DNA of 64,000 nucleotides. Origin: JBKBIP01 sp046297495 (GTDB taxonomy: Bacteria; Planctomycetota; Planctomycetia; Gemmatales; Gemmataceae). The translations under genes and the position numbers were made by a program. The notes beneath the pieces are model-generated. The model made no database searches, was not told where the DNA came from, and was given only the letters and a program-made list of their open reading frames with translations. The stretch is from NCBI GenBank assembly GCA_046297495.1, contig JBKBIP010000009.1, positions 108,435 to 172,434 of the forward strand. Direction: 5' to 3'. Below, piece after piece: positions 42,590-51,354 of the stretch. Each line of letters opens with the position of its first letter. Position 1 is the stretch's first letter.

Positions 42590-42602
42590 TGATGAGCGAG
42601 AT

Positions 42603-42648
42603 GGATTGATTGTTTGACCCTCGTTGTCGAGTGTGAATCGATTCATCC
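42603..42648. repeat. Dispersed palindromic element, copy 8
   Basis: Arms GGATTGATTGTTTGACCCTCG (42603-42623) and CGAGTGTGAATCGATTCATCC (42628-42648) pair at about two thirds of positions. It lies between the deleted HDAC-like gene and the recG fragment. Confidence 0.65.
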
Positions 42649-42669
42649 CCTATCAATGAGTGTTGGATC

Positions 42670-42879
42670 ATGCCCAACCCTTCGTCCACCCGTTCAGATA
42701 CCCCATGACACCAGCCTTTAGCCGAGCTGCGCTTCATTCGTCCAGCACGAAGGAAGCAGCTGAAAAATCGGAGTTGGCACACCATCGAGGATTTGTTGCT
42801 GCACTTCCCACGCTATTACGAAAACCTCAATGATGTTCGCGCCATGACCACGTTGACGCTGGGAGTGGTACCACTTTAA
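42670..42879 (+). pseudogene. recG: recG N-terminal fragment
   Basis: From an ATG at 42670 the frame reads MPNPSSTRSDTP, then TGA, then continues LAELRFIRPARRKQL, HTIEDLLLHFPRYYENLNDVRAM and ends at TAA (42877-42879). The second part matches the start of the RecG wedge domain, in which F(V/I)..G...RA..L and TVEDLLLHFPRRYEDL are conserved. Only about 55 of the roughly 700 RecG residues remain, and there is an in-frame stop. It is a remnant. An intact recG, if the organism has one, must be elsewhere. Confidence 0.65.
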
Positions 42880-42890
42880 GTTTGCCGTGG

Positions 42891-43835
42891 TTAGCCGTTG
42901 TCGCTATGGAGCTTGGCACGAAAGTAGGCCAGGGTGCGGCGAAGGCCGTCGCGGCGGTCCACTTGCGGTTCCCAGCCGAGTAACTGGCGGGCCCGGCTGA
43001 TGTCGGGCCGGCGCACGCGCGGGTCGTCTTGCGGCAGCGGCCGGAAGAGGATCGGACTGACGCTGCCCGTCAACTCCTTGATTTCCTCGGCGAATTGCAA
43101 CACCGTCACCTCGCCAGGGTTGCCGAGATTGACCGGCTCATGAAAATCAGCGAAGAGCAAGCGATAAATCCCTTCCACCAAGTCGGACACGTAACAGAAA
43201 CTGCGCGTCTGCGAACCGTCGCCATAGACCGTCAGCGGCTCGCCGCGCAACGCCTGACCGATGAAATTTGGCACCACCCGGCCATCGTCGAGCCGCATGC
43301 GCTCGCCGAACGTATTGAAGATGCGAACAATATGGGTGTCAATGTGGTGGAAACGGTGATACGCCATCACCATCGCTTCCGCGAACCGTTTGGCCTCGTC
43401 GTACACGCCGCGCACGCCGACGCAATTGACATGTCCCCAATACTCCTCCCGTTGCGGGTGTTGCTCCGGGTCGCCATAGACTTCACTGGTGCTGGCCAGC
43501 AAGTAGCGGGCGTGCTTGGCCTTGGCCAGACCCAAGGTGTTGTGCGTCCCCAGCGAGCCGACCTTAAGCGTCGGAATCGGATGCCGCAAGTAATCGACCG
43601 GACTGGCCGGCGAGGCAAAATGGAGAATGTTCTCCAGGGGACCATCGATCTCCAGGGGATGGGAAATATCGTGGCGAATGAAGGAAAAGTGGTCGTTGGC
43701 GCGCAAGTGCTCGATGTTGGCCAAGTCGCCCGTGATCAGGTTATCGACGCAAATGACTTCATGCCCCTCGGCCAAGAAGCGTTCACAAAGATGGGAACCG
43801 ACAAAACCGGCTCCCCCCGTGATCAAAGTCCTCAT
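42891..43835 (-). CDS. UDP-glucuronic acid decarboxylase (UDP-xylose synthase) family NAD-dependent epimerase
   Basis: 314 residues, extended short-chain dehydrogenase fold, with AAAGGAGG before the ATG. NAD-binding TGGAGFVGSHL is at 6-16 and VDNLITGDLANIEHL at about 30-44. FASPASPVDYLRHPI, STSEVYGDP and the catalytic GVYDEAKRFAEA (YxxxK) follow. The FNTFGERMRLDDGRVVPNFI segment is typical of bacterial UXS. It forms UDP-xylose from UDP-glucuronate for cell-surface glycans. It faces the glgP gene across a 257-base divergent region. Confidence 0.9.
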   Translation of the reverse strand: MRTLITGGAGFVGSHLCERFLAEGHEVICVDNLITGDLANIEHLRANDHFSFIRHDISHPLEIDGPLENILHFASPASPVDYLRHPIPTLKVGSLGTHNTLGLAKAKHARYLLASTSEVYGDPEQHPQREEYWGHVNCVGVRGVYDEAKRFAEAMVMAYHRFHHIDTHIVRIFNTFGERMRLDDGRVVPNFIGQALRGEPLTVYGDGSQTRSFCYVSDLVEGIYRLLFADFHEPVNLGNPGEVTVLQFAEEIKELTGSVSPILFRPLPQDDPRVRRPDISRARQLLGWEPQVDRRDGLRRTLAYFRAKLHSDNG

Positions 43836-44092
43836 CTTGCCTCCTTTGCCAGGATTGCGTCCGAGCGGAAAGCGTTCTTGAAAAACGGGGCTTATCCGTT
43901 ATTCTATCCTACGGGCGTCGTTGCGGGTGTGCCAATTTACCCATGCTTCCCCCGAATAGTCCGACCCGCCGCGTCGCGCATGGATAACAAACTACTCATC
44001 GTGCCGGAGAAGGGGGAGAGCATTTTCGGATATAATGATATAACTCCGGTTGATTGCGATGGTTAGGTTACTCTTCAGGGAGGTAGTTTCTC
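43836..44092. promoter_or_regulatory. Divergent promoter region with candidate -10 box for glgP
   Basis: TATAAT at about 44031-44036 lies some 57 bases before the glgP start, within an AT-rich stretch. A matching -35 hexamer is not evident, so only the -10 assignment is suggested. GGGAGG before the ATG at 44093 is the ribosome binding site. The promoter of the minus-strand epimerase must also lie in this region. Confidence 0.35.
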
Positions 44093-46660
44093 ATGGCCAG
44101 CGGGCTGCGTTCCTTTCGCACATTCACGGTGCTTCCTAAATTGCCAGATCGTTTGCAAGCCCTGCAAAAACTGGCCTACAACCTCTGGTGGTGTTGGAAC
44201 CATGATGCCGTGGCCTTGTTTCGTCGCATCGACATCGATCTGTTCGAGAGTCTCAACAACAGCCCCGTCAAGCTGATCGGCACCATCGACCAGAGCCGGT
44301 TGGAAGAGTTGTCCCGCGACGATGGCTTCCTGGCCCACATGGACCGCGTCGAGGAAGCCTTCCAAAATTACATGACCGGCGCCACCTGGTTTGAGGAAAC
44401 CTACGGGAAAGACCATCCCAGCCGCATCGCGTATTTCTCCGCCGAGTTCGGCCTGCATGAAAGCGTGCCGATCTATTCCGGCGGTCTGGGGGTGCTGGCC
44501 GGTGATCATCTCAAGGCCGCCAGCGACTTGGGTATTCCCCTCGTTGGCGTTAGCTTGATGTATCGCCAGGGCTATTTCCGCCAATATCTGAATGTCGATG
44601 GTTGGCAGCAGGAGCGCTATCCCGAAAACGATTTCTTCAACCTGCCGCTGGTCCCAGAGATGCGTAGCGACGGCACCCCTTTGTTGGTGAGCGTGCCGTT
44701 ACCAGGGCGCGACGTCTGGGTGCGCATTTGGCGTATCCAGGTGGGGCGGGTGCCGCTTTATCTGCTGGATGCCAATATCTCGCGCAACACCCCCGAAGAC
44801 CGCAACATCACCGCACAGCTTTACGGCGGCGACGTCGATACCCGCATTCGTCAGGAAATGATCCTTGGCATTGGCGGTATCCGCGCTCTCAAGGCGCTGG
44901 GCAAAGCGCCAACGGTGTGCCACATGAACGAAGGGCACTCGGCGTTCTGTGGCCTCGAACGCATTCGCATGATCATGGAGGAGCAAAACCTCGATTTCCA
45001 CACCGCCCGCGAAGCGGTGACCGCTGGCACCTGCTTCACCACGCACACCCCGGTCCCGGCCGGCAACGACGTCTTCGCCCCGCACTTGGTCGAGCATTAT
45101 TTCGCCAACTACATGCAGCAGCTCAAGATCGACCGGAACGAGTTCCTCGGCTTGGGCCGGCAGAATCCCGATGATCCGCACGAAGCCTATTGCATGACCG
45201 TCTTGGCCATCCGCTTGGCCAACACCAGCAACGGCGTCAGCAAGCTACACGGTCAGGTATCGCGCAAGATGTGGAAAAGCATCTGGCCCGAATTGCCCGA
45301 TGCCGAGATTCCGATTACCTCGATCACCAATGGCGTCCACACTCGCAGCTGGCTGGCCCCGGAGTTAGTACAACTCTTCGACCGCTACGTCGGCCCGAAG
45401 TGGCAGGACAAGCCCACCGATTACAGCATCTGGCAGCGCGTCGAGCTGATCCCCGACGCCGAGCTATGGCGCACCCACGAACGCCGCCGCGAGCAGCTCG
45501 TGGCCTTCGCCCGGCATCGTCTCCGGGACCAGCTCAAACGCCGCGGCGCGCCCCCCGCCGAGATCGCCCGTGCCGAGGAGGTGCTCGACCCAGACGCTTT
45601 GACCATCGGCTTCGCCCGCCGCTTCGCCACCTACAAGCGCGGCACCCTGATGTTCAAGGACCTGGACCGGCTCCTCGCCATCCTCAACCATAAGGACCGT
45701 CCGGTGCAGATTCTCTTTGCTGGCAAAGCCCACCCGCGCGACCACGGCGGCAAGGAGCTGATCGCCGAGATTGCCCATGTCGCTCGCCGTCCCGAGCTGC
45801 GCCGCCGCATCGTCTTCATCGAAGATTATGACATGAACGTGGCCCGCTATCTGGTGCAAGGGGTCGATGTCTGGCTCAACAACCCGCGCCGGCCTCTCGA
45901 AGCCTCCGGCACCAGCGGCATGAAGGTCTGTGTCAACGGCGGGTTGAATCTCAGTGTCCTCGATGGTTGGTGGGATGAAGCCTACACCGGCGACAATGGC
46001 TGGGCTATCGGCGCGGGCGAGGAATACACCGATCTGCACTATCAAGATGAGGTCGAAAGCCGGGCCATCTACGACTTGATCGAGGAAGAGATCGCCCCCT
46101 TGTTCTACACCCGCTCCAGCGACGGCTTGCCGCGCGGCTGGCTGAAGATGATGAAGCGCTCCATGAGCACCGTCTGTCCGATCTTCAACACCAACCGCAT
46201 GGTGGAGGAATATCAGCAGCTTTGTTACGCCCCTTCGGCGGAACGCTACGCCTTGTTGATGTCGGACGGCATGCGCCGCGCCCGCGAGCTGGCCGAATGG
46301 CGGCGTAAGATGGCCCACGGCTGGAAACAGGTGCGCGTCGAAACCGTCGAGGCCAGCGGCGCCGATCCCATGCACGTCGGCAACGAGCTAAAGGTCAAGG
46401 CCCATGTCCACCTCGGCGAGTTCTCCCCCGACGAAGTGGAAGTCCAGCTCTTCCATGGCATGATCGATTCGCTGGGGGACATTCCCGAGCCGCGCACCGA
46501 GAAGATGCGCCACAACGGCGCCCATCACGGTGCCACCTGGCTGTTCACCGGCGAAATCCCGTGCTGGGCCAGCGGCCTGCACGGCTACGCCGTCCGCGTT
46601 CTGCCCAAGCACCAAGCCCTCGGCAATCCCTTCGAAACCGGCCTCCTGACCTGGGGCTAA
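44093..46660 (+). CDS. glgP: Alpha-glucan (glycogen) phosphorylase
   Basis: 855 residues, the GT35 branch typical of Thermotoga/planctomycete 'alpha-glucan family phosphorylases' with the DUF3417-type N-terminus (LQALQKLAYNLWWCWNHDAV). Further marks are YFSAEFGLHESVPIYSGGLGVLAGDHLKAASDLG, CHMNEGHSAF, CFTTHTPVPAGNDVF, SITNGVHTRSWL and GFARRFATYKRGTLMFKD. The pyridoxal-phosphate lysine region is EASGTSGMKVCVNGGLNLSVLDGWW. It releases glucose-1-phosphate from glycogen and so balances the glgA gene 9 kb upstream. It is terminated by a long imperfect inverted repeat before the convergent uppP. Confidence 0.94.
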   Translation: MASGLRSFRTFTVLPKLPDRLQALQKLAYNLWWCWNHDAVALFRRIDIDLFESLNNSPVKLIGTIDQSRLEELSRDDGFLAHMDRVEEAFQNYMTGATWFEETYGKDHPSRIAYFSAEFGLHESVPIYSGGLGVLAGDHLKAASDLGIPLVGVSLMYRQGYFRQYLNVDGWQQERYPENDFFNLPLVPEMRSDGTPLLVSVPLPGRDVWVRIWRIQVGRVPLYLLDANISRNTPEDRNITAQLYGGDVDTRIRQEMILGIGGIRALKALGKAPTVCHMNEGHSAFCGLERIRMIMEEQNLDFHTAREAVTAGTCFTTHTPVPAGNDVFAPHLVEHYFANYMQQLKIDRNEFLGLGRQNPDDPHEAYCMTVLAIRLANTSNGVSKLHGQVSRKMWKSIWPELPDAEIPITSITNGVHTRSWLAPELVQLFDRYVGPKWQDKPTDYSIWQRVELIPDAELWRTHERRREQLVAFARHRLRDQLKRRGAPPAEIARAEEVLDPDALTIGFARRFATYKRGTLMFKDLDRLLAILNHKDRPVQILFAGKAHPRDHGGKELIAEIAHVARRPELRRRIVFIEDYDMNVARYLVQGVDVWLNNPRRPLEASGTSGMKVCVNGGLNLSVLDGWWDEAYTGDNGWAIGAGEEYTDLHYQDEVESRAIYDLIEEEIAPLFYTRSSDGLPRGWLKMMKRSMSTVCPIFNTNRMVEEYQQLCYAPSAERYALLMSDGMRRARELAEWRRKMAHGWKQVRVETVEASGADPMHVGNELKVKAHVHLGEFSPDEVEVQLFHGMIDSLGDIPEPRTEKMRHNGAHHGATWLFTGEIPCWASGLHGYAVRVLPKHQALGNPFETGLLTWG

Positions 46661-46681
46661 GAAATGGTCCGGAGCGATACC

Positions 46682-46737
46682 TGGGGCAGGTTGGCAACGT
46701 GCCGAGGTCCGCGATGGCGCGTTGGCAAGCTGCCCCA
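46682..46737. terminator. Inverted repeat between convergent glgP and uppP
   Basis: Arms TGGGGCAGGTTGGCAACG (46682-46699) and CGTTGGCAAGCTGCCCCA (46720-46737) pair at 16 of 18 positions. It starts 22 bases after glgP and ends 26 bases before the uppP stop, so it can serve both genes. Each arm also contains the near-palindrome TTGGCAA. The arm is similar in style to the hairpin at 17427-17453. Confidence 0.6.
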
Positions 46738-46762
46738 CAGCGCATCACCGCGCTGGACTTTT

Positions 46763-47605
46763 CTACAACCATCCCAACCCCAACAACAACAGGAGTAAAC
46801 TTCCTAACGCTAGCCGATAAGCGATGAACAATCCCGTCGAATGATTTTTCAAAAAGTGGATGAGGAAGGCAATCGAGGCGTAACCGACGATTCCCGCAAC
46901 CACCGTGGCGGTCAGCAGATTGACCACATCGGCTTGCGAGGCCAACAATTCGTGGCGTTCGGCGTACAGCTCATAGACCCCGGCGGCGAAGATGGACGGC
47001 AACGACAGCAAGAATGAGAACCGCGCGGCAGCGACGCGATTCAGATTGAGAAACAGGCCGCCGGTGATGGTGACACCCGATCGGGAGGAACCGGGAATCA
47101 GGGCCAGAGCCTGCGCCAGACCAACCCAGACGGCGTCGCGCCAGCGGAGCTGCCGTTCGGCGCGGGGCACGGCGCCGGCGCGCAGCCGCCGCCGCACCAA
47201 CCACTCGGCCAGCAGCAGCAACAAAGCCAAGGCGATCAGCGCGACGGCAATAACGTACAACGAACGCAGGGTGGTGACGATGTAGTCCTTGAAACAGAGA
47301 CCCGCCACGACAATCGGCACCGTGCCGACCACGATCATCCACCCCAGCCGGGCTTCCAAAGTGGCGAACGGCTGTCGATGCCGCAAGCCGTGCCAGCTAG
47401 CCGTCACAATCTGTTCCAGGTCGTGCCGAAAATAGATCAGCACGGCCAACAACGTGCCCCATTGGATGACCGCCGTGAACGCCGCGCCCGGATCTCCCCA
47501 GCCGAGTAATTCCGGGATGATGCGCAGATGGGCCGTGCTGCTGATGGGCAAAAACTCCGTCAACCCCTGGATGACGCCAAGGATAATAGCTTGTAAAAGA
47601 TTCAT
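46763..47605 (-). CDS. uppP: Undecaprenyl-diphosphatase
   Basis: 280 residues, BacA/UppP family, about eight membrane helices. It dephosphorylates undecaprenyl diphosphate to recycle the lipid carrier of peptidoglycan and other envelope glycans. Catalytic motifs are QGLTEFLPISSTAHL (13-27), with the E and the SS, and LIPGSSRSGVTITGG at about 174-188 with the conserved arginine. The neighbouring PAP2 gene belongs to a second class of lipid phosphatases. The two genes are divergent. Confidence 0.93.
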   Translation of the reverse strand: MNLLQAIILGVIQGLTEFLPISSTAHLRIIPELLGWGDPGAAFTAVIQWGTLLAVLIYFRHDLEQIVTASWHGLRHRQPFATLEARLGWMIVVGTVPIVVAGLCFKDYIVTTLRSLYVIAVALIALALLLLLAEWLVRRRLRAGAVPRAERQLRWRDAVWVGLAQALALIPGSSRSGVTITGGLFLNLNRVAAARFSFLLSLPSIFAAGVYELYAERHELLASQADVVNLLTATVVAGIVGYASIAFLIHFLKNHSTGLFIAYRLALGSLLLLLLGLGWL

Positions 47606-47632
47606 GAAAATGGTCTTCTTCCTGATAGGAGG

Positions 47633-47668
47633 AATCGTTTCACGCCCGCGCTCGCCCCACGCGAAATG
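47633..47668. repeat. Degenerate copy of the dispersed palindrome
   Basis: AATCGTTTCACGC (about 47632-47644) and CACGCGAAATGAC (about 47658-47670) pair at roughly 8 of 10 core positions. The outer GGATTCA parts are lost. It lies between the divergent uppP and PAP2 genes. Confidence 0.5.
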
Positions 47669-47752
47669 ACGTCTTCACCATCCGATTCCAAAGGTCCATC
47701 ATTGTAAGCAACGGCTGATTATGGGCAACAGCAGGTCGCGGGAGATGAGAGA

Positions 47753-48472
47753 ATGCGCAAGCGCGAACGATTGTGGGGGTTTCTCCGGCGGCGTTTGTCC
47801 CCCACGGAATACCTGGGACTGCACCTGACGATGGGCTTATTGATTTGTCTTGCCGGTGTCGCCTTATTTGCCTGGATTGCCGGCGAGCTGCGCGATCAAG
47901 ATCAGCTGGTTGCCGTTGATGAACGCATCGCTGAGTCATTGCATGAACATGCGTTGCGGCATCCGGGGTGGGTGGCGTTTTTTCGCGGTCTGACGACGCT
48001 GGGCAATCTCCAGGTTCTCGCCGGCGTGACCTTGCTGGTGGCCCTGGTGTTGCTGGTGGCGCGCAAACGCTTGTTGGCCGTGGTGTGGCTGGTGGCTCAA
48101 GTCGCTGGGGGATTGCTCAACGCCGAGTTGAAATCGTTGTATGAACGTCCGCGTCCGGCATTCGTCGATTCGTTCGTTCAGGAAAGTTCCTATGCGTTTC
48201 CCAGCGGCCATTCGATGGGAGCAATGCTCGTCTATGGCTTCCTGGCTTACTTGCTCTATCGGGTTCTGCCACGTCCTTGGCAACGCTGGCTGATCGTGAT
48301 GGCGTTCGGGTTGCTCGTTCTGGCCATTGGCTTCAGCCGGATGTACTTAGGGGCCCACTGGCTGAGTGACGTCTGCGCCGGCTTCCTGGCCGGCGCCAGC
48401 TGGCTGGCCGTTTGCATCTCGGCCATCGAGGTCGTCCGGCGCCGGCGGTTAGGCCGACACGCTGACGTTTAA
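47753..48472 (+). CDS. PAP2-superfamily membrane phosphatase
   Basis: 239 residues, about six membrane helices, with GGGAGA before the ATG. The three phosphatase motifs are KSLYERPRP at about 123-131, YAFPSGHSMG at about 143-152 and SRMYLGAHWLSDV at about 197-209. All catalytic Arg and His residues are present. It hydrolyses lipid phosphates, possibly undecaprenyl diphosphate as in PgpB-like enzymes, which would overlap with the uppP product. The substrate is not decided by the sequence. Confidence 0.88.
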   Translation: MRKRERLWGFLRRRLSPTEYLGLHLTMGLLICLAGVALFAWIAGELRDQDQLVAVDERIAESLHEHALRHPGWVAFFRGLTTLGNLQVLAGVTLLVALVLLVARKRLLAVVWLVAQVAGGLLNAELKSLYERPRPAFVDSFVQESSYAFPSGHSMGAMLVYGFLAYLLYRVLPRPWQRWLIVMAFGLLVLAIGFSRMYLGAHWLSDVCAGFLAGASWLAVCISAIEVVRRRRLGRHADV

Positions 48473-48511
48473 GACCCGTCAAAAACTGACTTCTAAGTGT
48501 CGTCTCCAGGT

Positions 48512-48556
48512 GATTCATCGTTTCGCGCGCGATCCCGCCACGCGAAACGATGAATC
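48512..48556. repeat. Dispersed palindromic element, copy 9 (perfect)
   Basis: Arms GATTCATCGTTTCGCG (48512-48527) and CGCGAAACGATGAATC (48541-48556) pair at all 16 positions around a 13-base loop. It is the best-preserved copy and defines the consensus. It lies between the convergent PAP2 and S9 peptidase genes. Confidence 0.9.
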
Positions 48557-48601
48557 CATCATCCCCATCGGGTATTTCTCATCCGCGGGGTTTTTCCTCG
48601 C

Positions 48602-50716
48602 TTACTTCCCCCCTGGCGCGACGTGCTTCGTCAACCAAGCGAAGACCTCGCGGTGCCAGTAGTCGCTGTTGGCGGGCTTCAGGACCCAGTGCCCCTCATC
48701 GGGGAAGTTGATGAAACGCGAGGGGACCCCTTGCCGTTGCAAGGCGGTGAACAGCTCATGTCCCTGGCCGATGGGACAACGGAAGTCGAGATCGTTGTGA
48801 ATGATCAGCATGGGCGTCTTGAATTTGCCGAGGTTGGCGGCGAAGCGGTGCGGCGAATGCTTCTCGTAGCTGTGGCGATTCGGTCCCCACGGAGGGCCGC
48901 CGTGCTCCCATTCGTCGAACCACAATTCCTCCGTGGTGCCGTACATGCTCTCGAAATTCCACACGCTGCAATGGGTGATCAGCGTCTTGAACTTGTCGGT
49001 GTTGACGGCGAACCAATTCATCATGTAGCCGCCGAACGACGCCCCCGCGGCCGCCATGCGGTCAGGGTCGATGTAAGGCTGCTTCTCCAGATAGGCCAAG
49101 CCTGTCATAAGGTCCTCATAGCACTTGCCCCCCCAATCGCCGCTGATCTCATCGACGAATCGCTGGCCGAAGCCGGTGCTGCCGCGCGGATTGGGCAGCG
49201 CGATGACATAGCCTTGCGCCGCCCATAGCTCCGGGTTCCAACGGTAACTCCAGCCATCGTTCCAGGCCCCTTGCGGCCCGCCGTGAACGAGATACACCAA
49301 CGGCCATTTCTTCTGGGCGTCGAAACCCGGCGGTTTCAGAATCCACATTTGCATCTTGCGGTTATCGGGCAGCGAAACCCATACGCTCTCCGGTCGCGGC
49401 AGGTCCAATTCCGCCAACAGTTTGCTATTGGCTTGGCTGAGATTGCGGGCCGCGGCCGGCGACTGCTGTTTGGTCAAGTCCCCCTGAAGTAGATACACCT
49501 CCGCCGGCGCGGACAGGAACGCCCGCGAGAATGCCAGCTTGGTGCCATCCGCGCTGACGGATAGGCTGCTGTTGGTCCCCGCGTCGCTGATCGTGACCAG
49601 CTCCTCTGCGCCGATGCGGACTGCGAAGATCGGCGAACGCCCTTCCCGCTCGGCGGTGAGCAACAGCGCGTCACTATTCGCCAACCAGACGAAGGAATCG
49701 ACGGCATGATCGAACGTCGGGGTGATGCTGCGCGGCTTCCCCTGCCAAGCGCCGCTGGGGTCGGTCTCGACGATCATCAGCTCCCAGCGATCCGCCTCGA
49801 AGCCGGCGCGCTTCTGGGCGCGATAAGCCAGCTTGGTGCCGTCGGGGGAGAAACGGGGACAGCCATCGGCAGCGGGATTGTCCGACGTCAGACACTCGAT
49901 CTTGCCTCCTGTGACCGGCACGCGGAAGAGGTTGTAATCAGTGCTCCAGGCTTCATTCCGTTCGGGCGGCCCAGTGAAGATGAGATATTTTCCATCCGGG
50001 CTGAAAGTGAAATCATCCTCCACGGCAAACGTCGAGGAGGTCGGGAAAGCGTCACGGTCCCCCGGCGTCACGTCGCGGATGGCGCTGCCGTCGGCCTGCA
50101 TCACAAATAAATGTTGGCGCTTGTCCTCGACGTAGTCATCCCAATGGCGGAAGAACAGTTTGCGAAACACGCGCGCCTTAACCGGGCTTTTCTCCTGTTC
50201 TTCCAGTCGTTGCTTGTTCAGGGCGTCACTCTCCTTGAACGGTTTATCCGAGAATTCCGGGAACACCGCTGACACAAAGGCGATCAGCGCGCCATCGGGG
50301 GACCACAAGCCGTTGCTGGCGCCGGTGGACACATTCGTCAGTTGCTTGGCCTCGCCGCCAGTCACGTCAATGATCCATAGCTGACTAGTCCCGGAGCGAT
50401 TGGACGAGAACAAGATTTTCTTGCCGTCGGGACTCCAACGCGGATGGCTGTCGCGCTTGGGGGTGTTTGTCAATTGTCTCGGCGCGTCGCCATTGGTGGG
50501 CGCCAACCAGATGTTCGACGACATACTATTGCCAGGAAGATCGACCGACGTGACGACGTAAGCCACCAGTTGCCCATCGGGGCTGATGCGTGGCTCCGAT
50601 ACGCGCTGGAAGCGAAACAGGTCGGTGATGGTCATGGGGCGCGTGTCGGCGGCCATCGCCACCATCGGCCCCATCAAGAGTAAGACACAACTCAGCATCA
50701 TGGCATCGCGGTTCAT
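48602..50716 (-). CDS. Secreted S9-family (prolyl oligopeptidase-type) peptidase
   Basis: 704 residues from the ATG at 50714-50716 (MNRDAMMLS), with GAGGAA upstream; a TTG five codons earlier is less likely. A signal peptide ends near VAMAADT. The N-terminal seven-bladed propeller shows TolB-like repeats (PRISPDGQLVAYV, HPRWSPDGKKILFSS, GLWSPDGALIAFVS). The C-terminal alpha/beta hydrolase has the nucleophile in GASFGGYMMNW and the charge-relay region HNDLDFRCPIGQGHELFTAL...FINFPDEGHWVLKP. It cleaves small peptides outside the cytoplasm. The propeller limits access to oligopeptides. Confidence 0.93.
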   Translation of the reverse strand: MNRDAMMLSCVLLLMGPMVAMAADTRPMTITDLFRFQRVSEPRISPDGQLVAYVVTSVDLPGNSMSSNIWLAPTNGDAPRQLTNTPKRDSHPRWSPDGKKILFSSNRSGTSQLWIIDVTGGEAKQLTNVSTGASNGLWSPDGALIAFVSAVFPEFSDKPFKESDALNKQRLEEQEKSPVKARVFRKLFFRHWDDYVEDKRQHLFVMQADGSAIRDVTPGDRDAFPTSSTFAVEDDFTFSPDGKYLIFTGPPERNEAWSTDYNLFRVPVTGGKIECLTSDNPAADGCPRFSPDGTKLAYRAQKRAGFEADRWELMIVETDPSGAWQGKPRSITPTFDHAVDSFVWLANSDALLLTAEREGRSPIFAVRIGAEELVTISDAGTNSSLSVSADGTKLAFSRAFLSAPAEVYLLQGDLTKQQSPAAARNLSQANSKLLAELDLPRPESVWVSLPDNRKMQMWILKPPGFDAQKKWPLVYLVHGGPQGAWNDGWSYRWNPELWAAQGYVIALPNPRGSTGFGQRFVDEISGDWGGKCYEDLMTGLAYLEKQPYIDPDRMAAAGASFGGYMMNWFAVNTDKFKTLITHCSVWNFESMYGTTEELWFDEWEHGGPPWGPNRHSYEKHSPHRFAANLGKFKTPMLIIHNDLDFRCPIGQGHELFTALQRQGVPSRFINFPDEGHWVLKPANSDYWHREVFAWLTKHVAPGGK

Positions 50717-50887
50717 GGGTGTTCCTCGCAAGTAGGAAGATTAACAAGATCGTGGCCCGACTCGTTGAGTCACGCCCTGTTTTTCTACTATTTTTCATAC
50801 GTAATCCCTTCCCAGATTGGCGGCTAAGCGGTGAAATGGCAAGGGGAGAAATCGGCGCTGCTCACCTCACAAGGGGGAAGTTGACTC

Positions 50888-51283
50888 ATGCCCATCAAGA
50901 CCAAGCGGTGGAACGATCCCAAGGACAAGGACGACGGCTATCGCTTGCTGATCTGCCGTTATCGGCCGCGCGGCGTGGCCAAGCACAAAGAAACCTGGGA
51001 TGCCTGGTGTCCCGATCTGGGACCCAGCCGCAAGCTACACGCTGATTTCTACGGCAAGAACGGCCCGCCGATTGGCTGGGAAGCGTATGTCCGCCGTTAC
51101 CTCGATGAAATGCACGCGCAGCGCGAATTGATCGAGGAATTGGCCCAGATGCACGCCGAGGGAAAAACCATCACGCTGCTCTGCTCCTCGGCTTGCACCG
51201 ATGCCCGTCATTGCCATCGCGCGCTGCTGCGGGAATTGATCCTGCAAGCGGCAGGGGACAATCCCTACAACAATCGGCAGTGA
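50888..51283 (+). CDS. DUF488-family protein
   Basis: 131 residues, with GGGGGAAG before the ATG. Family marks are DPKDKDDGYRLLICRYRPRG, WDAWCPDLGPSRKLHADFYGK, IGWEAYVRRYLDEM and the C-terminal ITLLCSSACTDARHCHRALL with the conserved cysteines and histidine. DUF488 proteins are small and of unknown activity; the conserved C and H cluster suggests metal or thiol chemistry. The gene lies 71 bases upstream of the SWIM-domain gene, in the same direction, so the two may form an operon. Confidence 0.8.
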   Translation: MPIKTKRWNDPKDKDDGYRLLICRYRPRGVAKHKETWDAWCPDLGPSRKLHADFYGKNGPPIGWEAYVRRYLDEMHAQRELIEELAQMHAEGKTITLLCSSACTDARHCHRALLRELILQAAGDNPYNNRQ

Positions 51284-51354
51284 AATATGCCCCGCCCGTG
51301 CGGTTTCCGAGGCATGAAGATGGCCAGACATGACCTTGACAAAAGGATGATGCC

